28,700 nucleotides of DNA from Caulochytrium protostelioides (Eukaryota > Chytridiomycota > Caulochytriomycetes > Caulochytriales > Caulochytriaceae). Under the pieces are notes generated by a model. It did not search any database, had not been told where the DNA came from, and was given only the letters and a program-made list of their open reading frames with translations. Numbering within the stretch: position 1 is the stretch's first letter; every line of letters begins with the position of its first letter. This document shows, piece after piece, positions 1-11,300 of the stretch. The translations under genes and the position numbers were made by a program. The stretch is from contig ML014327.1 of NCBI GenBank assembly GCA_003615045.1, forward strand, positions 1 through 28,700, written 5' to 3'.

Positions 1-245
1 CGCGGCTCCTTGGCCGCGCGTGCTCGGCGCACGGCATCGGATCGCGCCAGCCAGGCTGGTCGCATCCATTGCAGGCATGGATGCTTGTCGATGATCATTA
101 ATTCGGTGGACATACGGCGATGGATGTAGCTAGACGTCTGGTTGGCCGCGGCGTTCACGGTGGTCCGATCGTATGCGAGCGGGGTACCATGCCCGGTTCG
201 GAGGCGGTGTCGTGTTTTGTTTTATTTTTATTTGTCTTTTGGACC

Positions 246-280
246 AGCGTTATTTGATACCGGAGAGCGTTATTCGATAC
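246..280. repeat. two-copy 20-bp-period direct repeat
   Basis: AGCGTTATTTGATAC (246-260) is followed by AGCGTTATTCGATAC (266-280), a single mismatch at a 20-bp period, roughly two helical turns. A related string, AGCTTTATTCGATAAGAC, occurs at 12331-12348. It lies just downstream of a T-rich island in otherwise GC-rich DNA. The function is unknown. Confidence 0.6.
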
Positions 281-748
281 GGCGCACCCGCGTGCACGCC
301 GCAGGCGGACCGTGTGGTCGAGCATCTTTGTCGCTGGAAGATCGTCGAGGGACCGAATAAGCCCAAAAGCCCTTGCACTTGAAGCCGCCCAGGGGGCTTC
401 GAGAGGAGAGGCCTTGGGGCCGTCTAAACCGCTGCGGATGCTGGGACCTAATCATCCGGAGACTCCAAGAGCGGGCCTGCCGAGCACACGTACAAGTCGC
501 TCGGCCGAGCCGGACCTCTCCCCATGGGTAGACCTCAACGACGAGCATAGGGAGAGCTAAAGCTTATACGCTCGCCAGGAGCTCCTTTCACCTTGACCAT
601 GATCTCTCCCTTTCTCTATCCTTCAATAGCTACTGAGGGAACTCAGATCTTGGATGCCAAGCCACATCGCGTGACGAAAGTACGACGACACTTTCTGGCC
701 GGGCGCCGGACGGGGTCGGGGGCGCCGAAGGGCGAAGGCCGGCGGGGT

Positions 749-767
749 CACGTGCCCCTGGCACGTG
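749..767. promoter_or_regulatory. inverted pair of CACGTG E-boxes
   Basis: CACGTGCC (749-756) and GGCACGTG (760-767) form a perfect 8-bp inverted repeat around a 3-bp spacer (CCT), and each arm contains a complete CACGTG. CACGTG is the classic binding site of bHLH factors (Cbf1, Pho4 or Myc types). A TGGCGCAGC motif overlaps the right arm at 766-774. Regulatory function is inferred. The site is 1.6 kb from the cyclin ATG, so the target gene is unclear. Confidence 0.4.
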
Positions 768-1264
768 GCGCAGCCGTGTCGTGTCGGCCTGGGGCGGCGA
801 TCGGTGGCGCAGCAGTGACACGGCGCGCCGCCGCTGGAACGGCGTTGGCAGGATCCGTGATCGGCCGAGCGTTGGCCGTGTGGCCGTGGCGACTGCGCGG
901 GCGGCGATGGTCGACGGCGCGGCGGGCGGGCGGTGAAGTCCGGATGCCCAACGCGTCGCCTGGGAGGGTCAGTATGGCGAGATCAGATGGTCTGTCGTGG
1001 ACTTGCGAGCGGCGCACAACGATCGATCGTTCTGGTGAAGCCGATTTACGGGCGCGGGCGGATGGGGCGTCGGGCCTCGGCGGCGGCCGAAGAGGGATGT
1101 GGGGTGTGGGCCACCACACGGAAGATGGCTGGTACCAGACGTGCTATCACGCCGGTGCCGATGGTGGCGGCGGCATGCGCGGCGGCATGAACCGCCGCGT
1201 CATCCACGGCGTGCCCACGAGCGGCCGGATCTCTAACCTCTGCTCACATCGAGATAGATACATA

Positions 1265-1338
1265 GCCACATCCACATCCATACCCACACACATACCCACA
1301 CACAAACACCCATTCGCTCTCTCTCTCTCCCTCTCTCG
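1265..1338 (+). repeat. CA-rich then CT-rich simple-sequence tract
   Basis: The stretch runs from CACATCCACATCC-type CA-rich sequence (about 1265-1311) into an almost pure CT tract (about 1315-1338), then CGCAG. It is strand-asymmetric polypyrimidine sequence that could be a microsatellite, a promoter CT-box or a polypyrimidine tract before a 3' splice site. A CTAAC string at about 1232 would be unusually far upstream for a branch point. Confidence 0.6.
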
Positions 1339-1614
1339 CAGCTCAGAGTCAGGTTAAACGACGGCGCATTCTCGGGACGGCGCGCATGCGAGCGGCCTTC
1401 ACAGATGGTGATAAACGAGTCGCACGGCGGTCGGTGGTGCGTGCCGTGCGGGCTGGGGGCGCGGAAAGCACGGGTAGAAGATCGGCGCCCCCCGAGCGCT
1501 TGAATGGTTCGCATCGCCTCCGCGCCGAAGGCATGGCCTGGCCGTCCGCCGCATGCCGCAGCCCGTTGCCGTTGCCGTTCGGGGGGAAGCGACGATCGCC
1601 GCGGCGGTGGCGGC

Positions 1615-1719
<105 letters not shown>

Positions 1720-2050
1720 GGGGTGAAGAAGGCACCGCGCCTGCTGAGCGAACGCGGCGGCGGCCGCACCACTCTCGCCATCGTCCATCGCGCCGTGTCA
1801 CCGTCGTCACAGGTGTGGCGCGCGCGTGTCGTGCCGGTTGAGTGGGGCTCCACCAGCCGTCGCTGCCGCAGCGCCGCGGGAGGTCGGGGGGACCGGCGGT
1901 GGCCGGCCGGCGGGCTCTCGGCGCCGCCGCAGGGCGATCACCCGGGTCGCTGACGATCACGGCAACCTTCGGATCCGGCCTTGGAAGCTCCTTTGGGCGA
2001 CGAGTCCCCTTGGATGATGATAGCACGATGTGCGCATGCGCCAGCCCTGG

Positions 2051-2098
2051 CGATGCGATGCGATACGATGGTAATATGATGCGGATACGATGCGATGT
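2051..2098 (+). repeat. degenerate GCGAT/GATAC short tandem repeat
   Basis: The segment is built from GCGATGCGATGCGATACGAT-like 5-bp units with scattered substitutions, continuing as GATGCGGATACGATGCGATG. It is an imperfect minisatellite about 275 bp upstream of the cyclin ATG. No function is implied by the sequence. Confidence 0.55.
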
Positions 2099-2372
2099 TG
2101 ATCCGATCGGCATGGCCGTGCTCGATGTGGCCGCCTAGAGCCGACCCTTCGGATCAGCTAAACGGCCGTGCTCACGTTTTCAGCGCAACACCTTCCCCCA
2201 CCAGACCCTTCGGTGGACATTCACGCCAGCGGATCCGCATCGACGACGACGGCGACCCCCGCTGGACCCGACGGCACGCCAGGACGGCGGGGACCCCCGT
2301 CGCCGGACGCCGTCGCACGAGCCCCCGTCGCCGTGCCGCTCGGCCGCCACGTGGCCGCGGCCGCGCATCCTC

Positions 2373-5102
2373 ATGAAGGAGCCCACGAGCCTGGCAGCCA
2401 GCTTCTTCGGCTACGTCGAAGCGCTCTCACGCGCCAAAGCGCCGGCCATCCCGTCGCCGCCGGCGGCGCCAGATCATGCGGTAACCGGGCGGACGCCGTC
2501 GCGCACGCCCGCAGGCTCGTCGCAGGCCCTCCCGTCGGCCGCGCGCGCCGGCACGCCGCCGTCGCTCCCACCGCCCGCCGTCGGACGGCCCGCGGCCATG
2601 GCCGTCCTCCGCGACCGCGCCGGCGTCGGCCCGGGCGCCGGCGCCGTGGATCCCGTAGAGGCCGATGGGCCTGCGGACCAGCATCTGCCCGACGAGACGC
2701 GCGTGGACGTGCCGCTGCCCTTGCCGCCACCGCCGCCGCCGCCGCCGTCCCACGAGGCTGCGGCATGGCCCATGTCCACCGACGACCAGGCGGCGCTGTG
2801 GGCGGCGGTCACCGCGGCGCCACAGCTGCCCCGCAGCCGGTCGTTTATGCAGATGGGCGACGCCATCTCGGCGTGCAGCAGCGCCGCCGGCAGCACCCGC
2901 AGCCGCGTTCGCCCGTCCTTCTTCCCGAAGCCCTCGCAGCTGAACGACGGCGCCCTGGGCATGGCCATGGCCACGAGCACGTCGCTGGCGGCGGCGGCCG
3001 CCGCCGTGGACGGCGAGTCGCGCGCCCGCCGCCGGCCCGAGGGCGCGCCGGCCTTCGCAGCCCTGCCGGCGTCGGCGCTGCGCACGACGGGATGGATCGA
3101 CTCGGCCTCCCCGCGGTCGGGCGTCTCGGCGTCGCTGTCCACGCTGACGCCGGCGGCCGCGGCCCACGCGCCGTCCGAGGGCCGTAGCCACCATGCCGCG
3201 GGCGACATGACGCTCGCTGGCAGCCACCGTCCGCACGCGCGCAGCGTCAGCATGCTCTCGCTGGCGCGTGAGCACGGGCGCGGGGCGGCCATGATGCATC
3301 CTAGCGCTCGCCGCGATGAGCGTGACGGCGATGCCGACGGCGCCGACGCCGATGCGGCTCCGCCGATCGATCTCGATATGGACCTCGATGTCGATCTTAA
3401 CGATGACGACGGCGCGACTGACGACGACGACGACGACGATGACGACGGGTCCGGCATGATGCTCGGTGTCGATGACGGCCCCGACTTGATGGCGCCGAAC
3501 CCGCAGTGGCGTCGGCAGCTGCTTGACCAGCGGCTGCAGCGCTCGAACTCCACCTCTTCCATGTACGTGACGCGCCTGATCCCGCAGACGCCGGCGCCCG
3601 AGTCGCCGCAGGACCACCTCGAAGTCCTCAAGCTCGTCGCCGTCGGGATCCGGCAATGCATCCATGCCGACCCAGCGGCCTTGGACGGCGTCGCCGCAGA
3701 CCCGTCGCTGCCGCGTCTGGATCGTCTGAGCTACGAGCCCCTCGGGTGGGCCATGCCGGCCTGGCTCGAGAGCCCTGCGCCGTCCTACACCCAGCACACG
3801 CCGCGGGAGACCGGAGAGACCCATTCCGCCAGTATGCACACAGACGGCGACGTCGCCATGCCGCCCGTGCGCTGGCTCCAGGCCTGGGACCCCGACCTCG
3901 CCCAGGTGGCCTCGCGATTTTCGTGCGAGAGCACCGTCGCGGTAGACTCGTTGGAGCCCACCGCCTGCGTGACGGCGAAGACGACAGCGACGGCGGCGGT
4001 GCATGGCGCGACGCCGTACATGCCGCCGCTGCCGGCGCCGACGGCGATGGCGATGCCGCGGCGGCCGTGGGAGGCGCTGTCAGACACCAGTCTCAAGGAG
4101 TCGGTGAGCAAGGAGACCGAGTTTGACGACGCCGTCTCGGATGCATCAGCGCACGTGGACCCCGAGGAGCTGCTTTCGGAAGACCGCCACCCGCTGCCGA
4201 ACGGGCTCGTGTATGGCGACCGCGTGCCCACGCCGTCCGAGATCCTCAACGTGTTGTTCCGCCTGTTCAAAGCGGCCGACTTGACTGCCGACGTCGGCAT
4301 CATCACGCTCATCTACTTGGAGCGCCTGGTGGAACGCGCGCAGCTTCGCCTGCGGCCGCGCACGTGGCTGCGCGCCTTGCTCATCTGCGTGATCACCGCG
4401 AGCAAGGTCTGGGACGACAACGCGGTCTGGAACGCCGACTACCACCTCATCTTTGCCCAGCTGCCCATCGCGTACCTCAACCAGCTCGAGACGTGGTACC
4501 TGAAAGTGAACGCGTGGCACATCAACGTCTCCCGCCGCGACTATACCGAGCGCTACTTTGCGCTACTGCCGCTGCTCCGGCCCGCCTCCCGCGTCTGGGT
4601 CACCCGGCCCATGACCACCCGGCCGCCCAACGAAGCCATTCGCTTGCTCTCCGCGGCCCGCCGCGCGCTGTTTGCCTCCGCCGACGAGCTCGCCGCCGAC
4701 AGCGACGCCTCTGCAGCGTCCGACGGCGACGGGAGCGACCCGAGCGCCCTGCTGACGCCGGGCATGGCGCTCGGCAGCGCGGCCGCGGCGCGGCGCCACG
4801 CCGCGCTCGACGGGTCGCTGACGAGTCTCGGCCGCCCCAGCAAGAGCCGCGGCCCGACGCCCCGCGGCAGCCAGGACGCGCTGCCCGTCGAGCGCGTCCT
4901 CAGCCGCTCCGACGCCCTCTCGACGGCCTCGAGCGCGCTGTCCGTGGCGCCGTCCTCGAGATGCGACGGCGGCGGCGGCGACCACGGCGCAAGCGGCGCC
5001 GCCGCGCTGCGCCTCTCCCACCGCCGCGTCGGCCGCCGCCGCGCCGACTCCGACTCGTTCTATCTTTTCAGCGAGCGGCTGCCGCTCGTGGTGCTGCCGT
5101 AA
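2373..5102 (+). CDS. CCNY: cyclin-Y-like cyclin (CDK regulatory subunit)
   Basis: A 909-aa protein in one exon. The cyclin box lies at about residues 615-735. It contains PSEILNVLFRLFKAADLTAD, a YLERLVERA helix, the cyclin-Y-type hallmark ASKVWDDNAVWNADY, and LNQLETWYLKVNAWHINV. These match cyclin Y and its partly Pho80/Pcl-like relatives, which activate PFTAIRE/PCTAIRE CDKs (CDK14/CDK16 in animals). A second conserved block at about 390-430 (SNSTSSMYVTRL followed by LKLVAVGIRQCIHA) matches the segment that precedes the cyclin box in animal CCNY. The two blocks are separated by a lineage-specific insert of about 190 residues. The N-terminal third is low complexity, with a Pro run at about 115-127 and an Asp-rich stretch at about 327-365. 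The C-terminal tail is Ser/Ala-rich with basic-Ser motifs that could bind 14-3-3 proteins. The ATG is the first usable start, in a weak context (CTC before ATG), so an unseen upstream exon is possible. The gene is convergent with the AK9-like gene. Confidence 0.85.
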   Translation: MKEPTSLAASFFGYVEALSRAKAPAIPSPPAAPDHAVTGRTPSRTPAGSSQALPSAARAGTPPSLPPPAVGRPAAMAVLRDRAGVGPGAGAVDPVEADGPADQHLPDETRVDVPLPLPPPPPPPPSHEAAAWPMSTDDQAALWAAVTAAPQLPRSRSFMQMGDAISACSSAAGSTRSRVRPSFFPKPSQLNDGALGMAMATSTSLAAAAAAVDGESRARRRPEGAPAFAALPASALRTTGWIDSASPRSGVSASLSTLTPAAAAHAPSEGRSHHAAGDMTLAGSHRPHARSVSMLSLAREHGRGAAMMHPSARRDERDGDADGADADAAPPIDLDMDLDVDLNDDDGATDDDDDDDDDGSGMMLGVDDGPDLMAPNPQWRRQLLDQRLQRSNSTSSMYVTRLIPQTPAPESPQDHLEVLKLVAVGIRQCIHADPAALDGVAADPSLPRLDRLSYEPLGWAMPAWLESPAPSYTQHTPRETGETHSASMHTDGDVAMPPVRWLQAWDPDLAQVASRFSCESTVAVDSLEPTACVTAKTTATAAVHGATPYMPPLPAPTAMAMPRRPWEALSDTSLKESVSKETEFDDAVSDASAHVDPEELLSEDRHPLPNGLVYGDRVPTPSEILNVLFRLFKAADLTADVGIITLIYLERLVERAQLRLRPRTWLRALLICVITASKVWDDNAVWNADYHLIFAQLPIAYLNQLETWYLKVNAWHINVSRRDYTERYFALLPLLRPASRVWVTRPMTTRPPNEAIRLLSAARRALFASADELAADSDASAASDGDGSDPSALLTPGMALGSAAAARRHAALDGSLTSLGRPSKSRGPTPRGSQDALPVERVLSRSDALSTASSALSVAPSSRCDGGGGDHGASGAAALRLSHRRVGRRRADSDSFYLFSERLPLVVLP

Positions 5103-5361
5103 GCGGCGCCATCATCGCAACGAGCGGCCGCGCTGCTTCGTCGTGATGAGCGGCGTCCCTCGGCACGTCTCGCCGGCGTCGTTTGCGCGCTGTCAGGGCA
5201 AGGAGAAAAGGCGGTATATTTATGGATAAGAGCGATGCCGGACGTCGCGCGGCCGGTCGGATCCTAGCCCGGACAGGGAAGGGGCCTTGATGAGACGCGT
5301 GGTCCCTCGCACGCCGCCGGCGTGAACCACTGCTGGGAAAGGAGCCGAAGGACGGAGGCGA
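5103..5361. terminator. shared 3' region between convergent cyclin and AK9 genes
   Basis: These 259 bp lie between two facing stop codons. An A/T-rich patch at about 5196-5230, with GGAGAAAAGG then TATATTTATGGATAAG, stands out from GC-rich surroundings. It is the best candidate for cleavage and polyadenylation of the plus-strand cyclin transcript. I see no exact AATAAA. Confidence 0.4.
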
Positions 5362-8300
5362 TCAAGCGTCCATGGCCTCGAGCCTGTCGAAGCCCGGCGG
5401 GGCTGCGGCCGGCGGCAACGGCGCCGAGCCCGTCGCTTGCAGTGTGGCGGCGGCGATCGGCTCGAGCACCGGGCCGTGGCGCATCGGCGTGCGGCGGCCT
5501 GTCGACGGCGTCGTCGGCGTCGTCGGCGCCGCCAGCGCGCTTCTGCCCAACCCGCCGCTGCCGCCGCCGCCGCGGGCGGACGCGCGGGACGAGGGCGGCG
5601 TCGCGGGTCGAAGCTGCAGGAAGCGGTCCATTTGGGCCTGGTAGTCCGAGGAGACGTGGCGGAACTGGCGGGCGTCCCGCTGGCCGGCCGTGAGCGCCGC
5701 GAGCAGCTGGCAGTTGCGCTGGAAGGCGTCGAGCTGGGTCTGGGCGATCTGGCGGCGGTACGGCGTGCTCGCACGGTTGTTGGCGCGCAGGTACAGCGCC
5801 ATCCACGCGGCGGCCGAGGCACGGAGGGACTGGTAGGGGTGCTTGGGCTTCACGTGCATGATGGCGTCGCACATCGCTTTCAGCATGGGCGTGAGCGCCG
5901 CGTCGATGTAGTGGGGCAGCGGGAGCTGCTTCAGCGGAATGACAACTTTCTTGGGCGGGACCTGGGCCGGCAGGACAGCCACGTGCTGCTGCGGCTCGCG
6001 CAAAAAGGCGTCGACAGCGGCCTGGTTGACAAAAAGGTACAGCGCGTCGGCGTACTCGACCATATACGCGACATCGCCTTCCTCGAACCGCTGGTGGGCG
6101 CGGAACGTTGCGGGGCAGTACGATCCGAACGCAACCTGCCGCGGGAAGATTTGGCGGAGCGAGGAGACGTGGAGCTGCTTGGGCAGATGCTCGGGCAGCC
6201 GGAACGCTGCCGGCGCGAGCGATGTCGGGCCCTGCTCGTCGCCGTCGATGCGGTCGAGCGGACCCAGAAAGGTCTCGGGCGCCGCGAGCAAGCGCGCTTG
6301 ATGCGCCGCAGAGCACGTGGCATACGCATACGTCTCGAGCTCGACCCAGTCGGTCGTCACGTGGGTCACTGGCGTGAGCTGCCGCGCGCTCACATAGCAC
6401 ACGGGGCAGTAGACATCCCAGCTGTGCGAGACGCTCTGGCGCACCACAGGCCGCGGGCGCGTCGACATGGCCACGGGCATCGGACGGAGCCGCGGCGCTT
6501 CGCCAGCGGCCCCTGCCAGCCGAGCGGAGGCCGCGGCCGTGGCGCCCAGCGGCGGCGCATACCGCACGCGCTCCGCCATGACCTGTCGGAACCGCTTACT
6601 CAGCTGCATTGACAGCTGCCACCGCGAGGTCCCGTCGCTGACCACGATCAGGTTGTCCCACTGCTCGCGATAATACGTCTTGATGGCATCCAGCTGCCGG
6701 TTCGCCTCGCGGTCGGCGAGCAGCGCGGCGTTCTCGAGCTCGAAACATGCGACGGCGCCATCGAAGCCCGCGGTGGCGGCCGTCGCCGCCGTCGAATTGA
6801 GCACTGGACGCGCGGCTCGGGTCACCTGGGACGAGCGCTGGCTCGAGGCCCCTGCCGCTGCCGGCGCGTCCGCAAGAGCCGTCATCCACCTGGCGCGGCG
6901 TTCTGCCGCCATCGCCGTGGCGCGCTCTCGGCTGACGTCGGGCGGACACTCAATAGAAACGACCCACGTGGGTCGCAGTCCGGCGCGGGCCATGGCCTCG
7001 CACTGCGCCACCGATGCCGGCACGTCGTCCAAAATCCACCCCTTTGCGGTCGGCGCGACGGTGCCGAGAATACGTACCAGGCACGCCACGAGCTGTTCCG
7101 GCGTCGGCGCCTCGCCGCGTTGCAGCGCCGCCACGACATCGGGCTCATAGACGCTCTCGCCTGGATCCGCGCACAGCGCGAGCACCTGCGCCATCTCGAT
7201 CAGCACCAGATCCAGGGCGACCGCGAGGCGCCGCGCGACCGCCGTTTTGCCGGCCTTCTCGGTCCCGATGATGGCAATCTGGGGTCGGTAGTACCGCGCG
7301 TGACGTGGCACGTAGACGGGCGCTTCGACCGCCGGCGTCTCCGGCCCGGCCGCCGGCGCGATGGCTTGAAGCGGCAGGGACGCCGTCGCGTCCGCGGCGG
7401 CGGCAGCCGCGACCACGGAGGCCATGGCCTTGGAGACTGCGGCGGCCGCGGCGGTCGTCGGCGTGGTTGGCGACGCCGCATCCGCTGGCGCAGGCGACGC
7501 CGTCACTTCCTCAGTCGGCGCGGCGGCGGACGCCGCCGACGGCGCTACCGTCAACGACGACGGCGTCACGATGTCGTGGGTGTAGTAGTGGAGGTGGGTC
7601 ATGAACTGCTTCTGGGCGGCAAGCGTGGCACAGTAGTAGATATGGTCATCCCAGAGCACGGGCATGGTCCCCATCGCCGCGAGGCTGGACCAGCCCTGCT
7701 CGATGAGGGTCACGGGGCACTGGTGGCCGTAGAGCGGGTTGAGACGAGCCCGGCCCGTCTGGAGGAGCACCGTCGCTTCCTCGGGATGGAGGCGCTGGGC
7801 CACGCAGAACAGGTCCGCGCGCGCAAAGAAGAGCTGCTCGGCGTCCTGGAGCAGCTGTGCCATCAGCGGCCGCATCGGGCGGTCCGTCTCGAGCGAGAGG
7901 ACGCGCAGGTGCGCATCCCCCGCGGCAAGAGCGACGTCGGCGAGGGCAGCCTGGAGCGGCATCAGCTGCGCCATGAAGCGCGCCTGCTCCTGGTCCAGAT
8001 CGTCGTCCGAGAGCTTCTGGATTTCGCCAGAGACGGTCAGCGTCTGGACCAGCCGACTCCATGCGACCTGCGCATCGAGCGTCAGCATCACGAGCGCGTC
8101 CGGAAAGAACTGGTGCTTCTCCACGACGTCCCAGTCCGCCAGGTGCCGCGGGAACCCGGTGAGGATAAACGGCTTCGCCTGGTGCGAGTTATGGTGGAAG
8201 AACAATGCGTTCAGCACGCGATAGAGCACGAGCGGATCGAGCGGGGCTTGGGCCTTCAGCGCCTCTCGGGCCGCTTCGCGCTCCGGCTTTGACGGCACCA

Positions 8301-11300
8301 CCTCGTCGAGCACACTCAGCACAAAGTCCTCGAAGGCAACGGGGGTCGGCACCGCGTGACCCAGCCGCAGCGGGGGCTGCCCACGCCCCGGCGAGGTCCC
8401 GGCCTTGGACTGGAGCAGCTGGTGCAAATGGCGGGTGAGCGTCTTTTTGCCCGTGTTGGGGCAGCCGGCAACAAAGAGACGCAGCGGCGGCGGACCGGCC
8501 ATCTTGCTGATCACGTACATGTAGGCATGGGGCTCGGCCATGAATGCCGCGAAGCTCGCGGCGTCGCTGAGGAGGTAGATGCGCTGCCGATACACGACGG
8601 CATGCTCGGGCCGACCGGCGACCAGCACGCCGCGGCTCGCCTTGACGGGGCAGTACCGCCCCGTCACGCCCCACTGCCACAACGTGTACCCGTCGGGCCG
8701 GAGCGGCGGGTTAATGAGCGCGTCCCGCTCGGCATGCAGCGTCGCCTCCTCGTCCTCGTTGAGCTCGACCTCGGCCGCCTCCGGGCGGAACGGCGACGCC
8801 GGGCTGACGCCGGGCCCGAAGTAGAGGTTGGCCGGCCACTGCGGCACCGGGGGGATGGCGTCGGGTGGCACGGGCCGCGCCGTCGGGAAGAAGAGGTCGA
8901 CCGCCGCGAGCGCCTGGTTCAGCACCGCTGTGAGCTTGGCCGACGCATCGATGGCGTGGGCCGCGATCGACTGGGTCGCAAGGAAGGTCTTGACGCTCTG
9001 CAGGTGCTCGTTGAGCGCTGCGGGCGAGCGCGCCGCCTCGTCCGGGTACGGCCGAATCGCAATGCGGACCGCACCCGGCGCCGTGGCGGCCGCGTCGCCA
9101 GCCGTAGCGGCAGCCGCGTCGGGGTCAACGGCCATCTCGCTGTCGGACTCATCCGTGGCTTGCGTGGCAGACGCGCCCGCGTTCTGCGCATCTTGCGCCG
9201 CGTCCGCCGGATCGCGCGCGCGTCCCGGAAAGATGGCCATCTTGTTGAACTTGGCGGTCGTGAGCGCGTCGCACTGCAGGATTTCAAACCGCGGCGCGAG
9301 CGCCGGATGCCGTGCGTCGCCGGTGAGCACGATCAGGGCGTCCAGCGTGAGCCCCGCGGCATGGAGTTGCTGCGCCTGCGCCTCGGTCTGCGGAAAGTTA
9401 TCGAGAACCCAGCCGCGCGTGGCGGTCGCGTCGTGGACGGCGCTGACGGCCGCTTGCACAACGTCCGCATAGCGGCCCGTCTCCCCACGCTCATACTCCT
9501 CGAACGACATCGCACGGTTTTGGATGAGCGCCAGCATGCACTCGGCCATGAACTCGGGCGTCCATGCGCCGCCCGTCGTCAGCGGCGCCAGCCAGGGCGG
9601 GAGGTCACGCGAGCGCAGGACGGGGTTGGTGTGACGCAGGGGCTCGCCCTGGTAGGTAAACGCGGGCGCGCCCTGCGCGCGCTGCCACCGCACGAGGAAC
9701 GCATTAAAGCGGTCGACCACCTGCGCGGGGCTCAAGAGGCGCAGCCCATAGACCTTGGCAATGAGCTGCGACAGGGTCGATTTGCCGGTGCATGCGACGC
9801 TGCTCACGATGCCGAGATGGAGCCGCGGCATCTGCGATGGGGCCGCATCGTGGAGATACTTGTCCGGCCGTGCGAGAATCATCTCGCGGCTCACGGCGCT
9901 GTTCGGAAAGTACAGGGCACCGCGGTAGGCGAGGGCATACTCGGGCGTGCTGGGCAGCAGCACATGCGTTTCGGCAAAGGTGAGCGGGCAGTAGTGGCGG
10001 AAGGGGCCGAGCTCCCGCGCCGGCTCGGCATACTGGAGCTGGTGCGTCGCGAGGGCGCGGACCGTCTCCTCGAGCGGATCGTCCAGCCGGAACGTCTCGC
10101 TCATGTGCAGCGCTTCGGCAGGCGGACTCTCTTCGAGCAGATCCATGGCGTCCAGCCGCTCGAGCAGCTGCTGCATCATGTGGCCGGCGCTCTGGAAGCT
10201 CGGCAGATCGAGCCAAAGCAGGCGGCGCAGCGCCTCCGGCTTGTGCATGTGCGGGTCCACCACCTCCGCCTTGAACGTGTCGATAAACTGCTGGATGGGC
10301 GTCCAGACCTGGGCCTCCTCCACGTCGAGCGCGGCATCCGCGTCCTCGGGTCGCCGGACCAGGCGGTTGAGCACGGCGAGCGACAGAATCGGCCAGCGCT
10401 GCGGGTCGTTGAGCGACGTGTTGGCATACGCGGGTGCCGCATACGGCCCTTGCTCTGCGAGCCCGTCAGTGCTCGCGCGGTGCGATGCGCCGCCGCCGCC
10501 GCCGCGGTGGGCCGCCTCCTCGGCATCGGAGGCCCCCTCGTGGTCCGACAGGCCGTCCTGCGGGTCCACCGCCTCGTCCTCGTCTTCCACGGGGTCCACG
10601 GCGCCGCTCTCGCCGTTCTCCCCGCGGGCGGCCTGGGAAGCGCCGCCGCGGCGCCCGCCATGCGCCGTTTTCCGGAAGGGGTACTTGCGGTAGTATGCGC
10701 GGGACGCCGCGATCTGGGCGCCCGGGTAGAGCGTCCCCGTGAACGGGTCGACGCGCTGCGCCACGCGGCGGCGGCGCAGCTCGCGATGGCTAAGCTGGAC
10801 GTGGAGGATCACGGGGATTGCCACGTAGGGCGCGGGCGGCTCGGACGCCGCTGCTGAGCCGCTGCTCGGAGGCGCGGTCGATTGAGCCGTCGTCTCCGCA
10901 TGAGTGGAGCGCTGGCCGTGGCCGCTGGTCGCCTTGGGGGCTTCGCGCGCCGGGAAGCGCATGCGGGCGGCGGCGGCGTCGAAGATCCACTCCTTCAGCG
11001 AGGCCTGGTACTGCGGGTCGTGGAGCGCGACGGACTCGGCGGCGAAGCCGGTGTACGCGGCGTGCGGCGTGGCGGCCACGTGGCGGATGAGGGCCTCGGC
11101 GATGTTGACGGGCACGCTGAGGCCGCGGCTGAGCTGCTGGTCGATGCTCTGGCGCAGCGTGAGATCGAGGTCGCCGCCCTGCGCGGCGCGCCGGAGCTGG
11201 GGCTCGAGGCCGATCACGGTGAGCGCGTGCTGCGCGCCGGCCCAGCCCTGGAGCAGCGTCGTGACGCCGGCGCCGGGCTTGCCGAGGAGCCAGAAGCACG

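Noticed and set aside
1230-1345. 3' splice site (CT tract ending in CGCAG, with CTAAC upstream)
   Set aside because: The acceptor looks good, but the putative branch point is about 100 nt away, no convincing donor was found, and the sequence after it is not coding-like. It is more simply a microsatellite.
593-1357. A 254-codon frame in the first kilobase
   Set aside because: It starts with TTG (ATG two codons later), is Arg/Gly-rich and runs through the CA/CT simple repeat. There is no domain or family resemblance.
2427-4004. A 525-codon minus-strand frame antisense to the cyclin gene
   Set aside because: Arg/Gly-rich shadow of the cyclin coding frame.
8356-10857. An 833-codon plus-strand open frame antisense to AK9
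   Set aside because: It mirrors the AK9 coding frame. Strong G/C third-position bias removes stop codons from the antisense frame. The product is Arg/Gly/His-rich without motifs, and the AK9 frame has clear domains.
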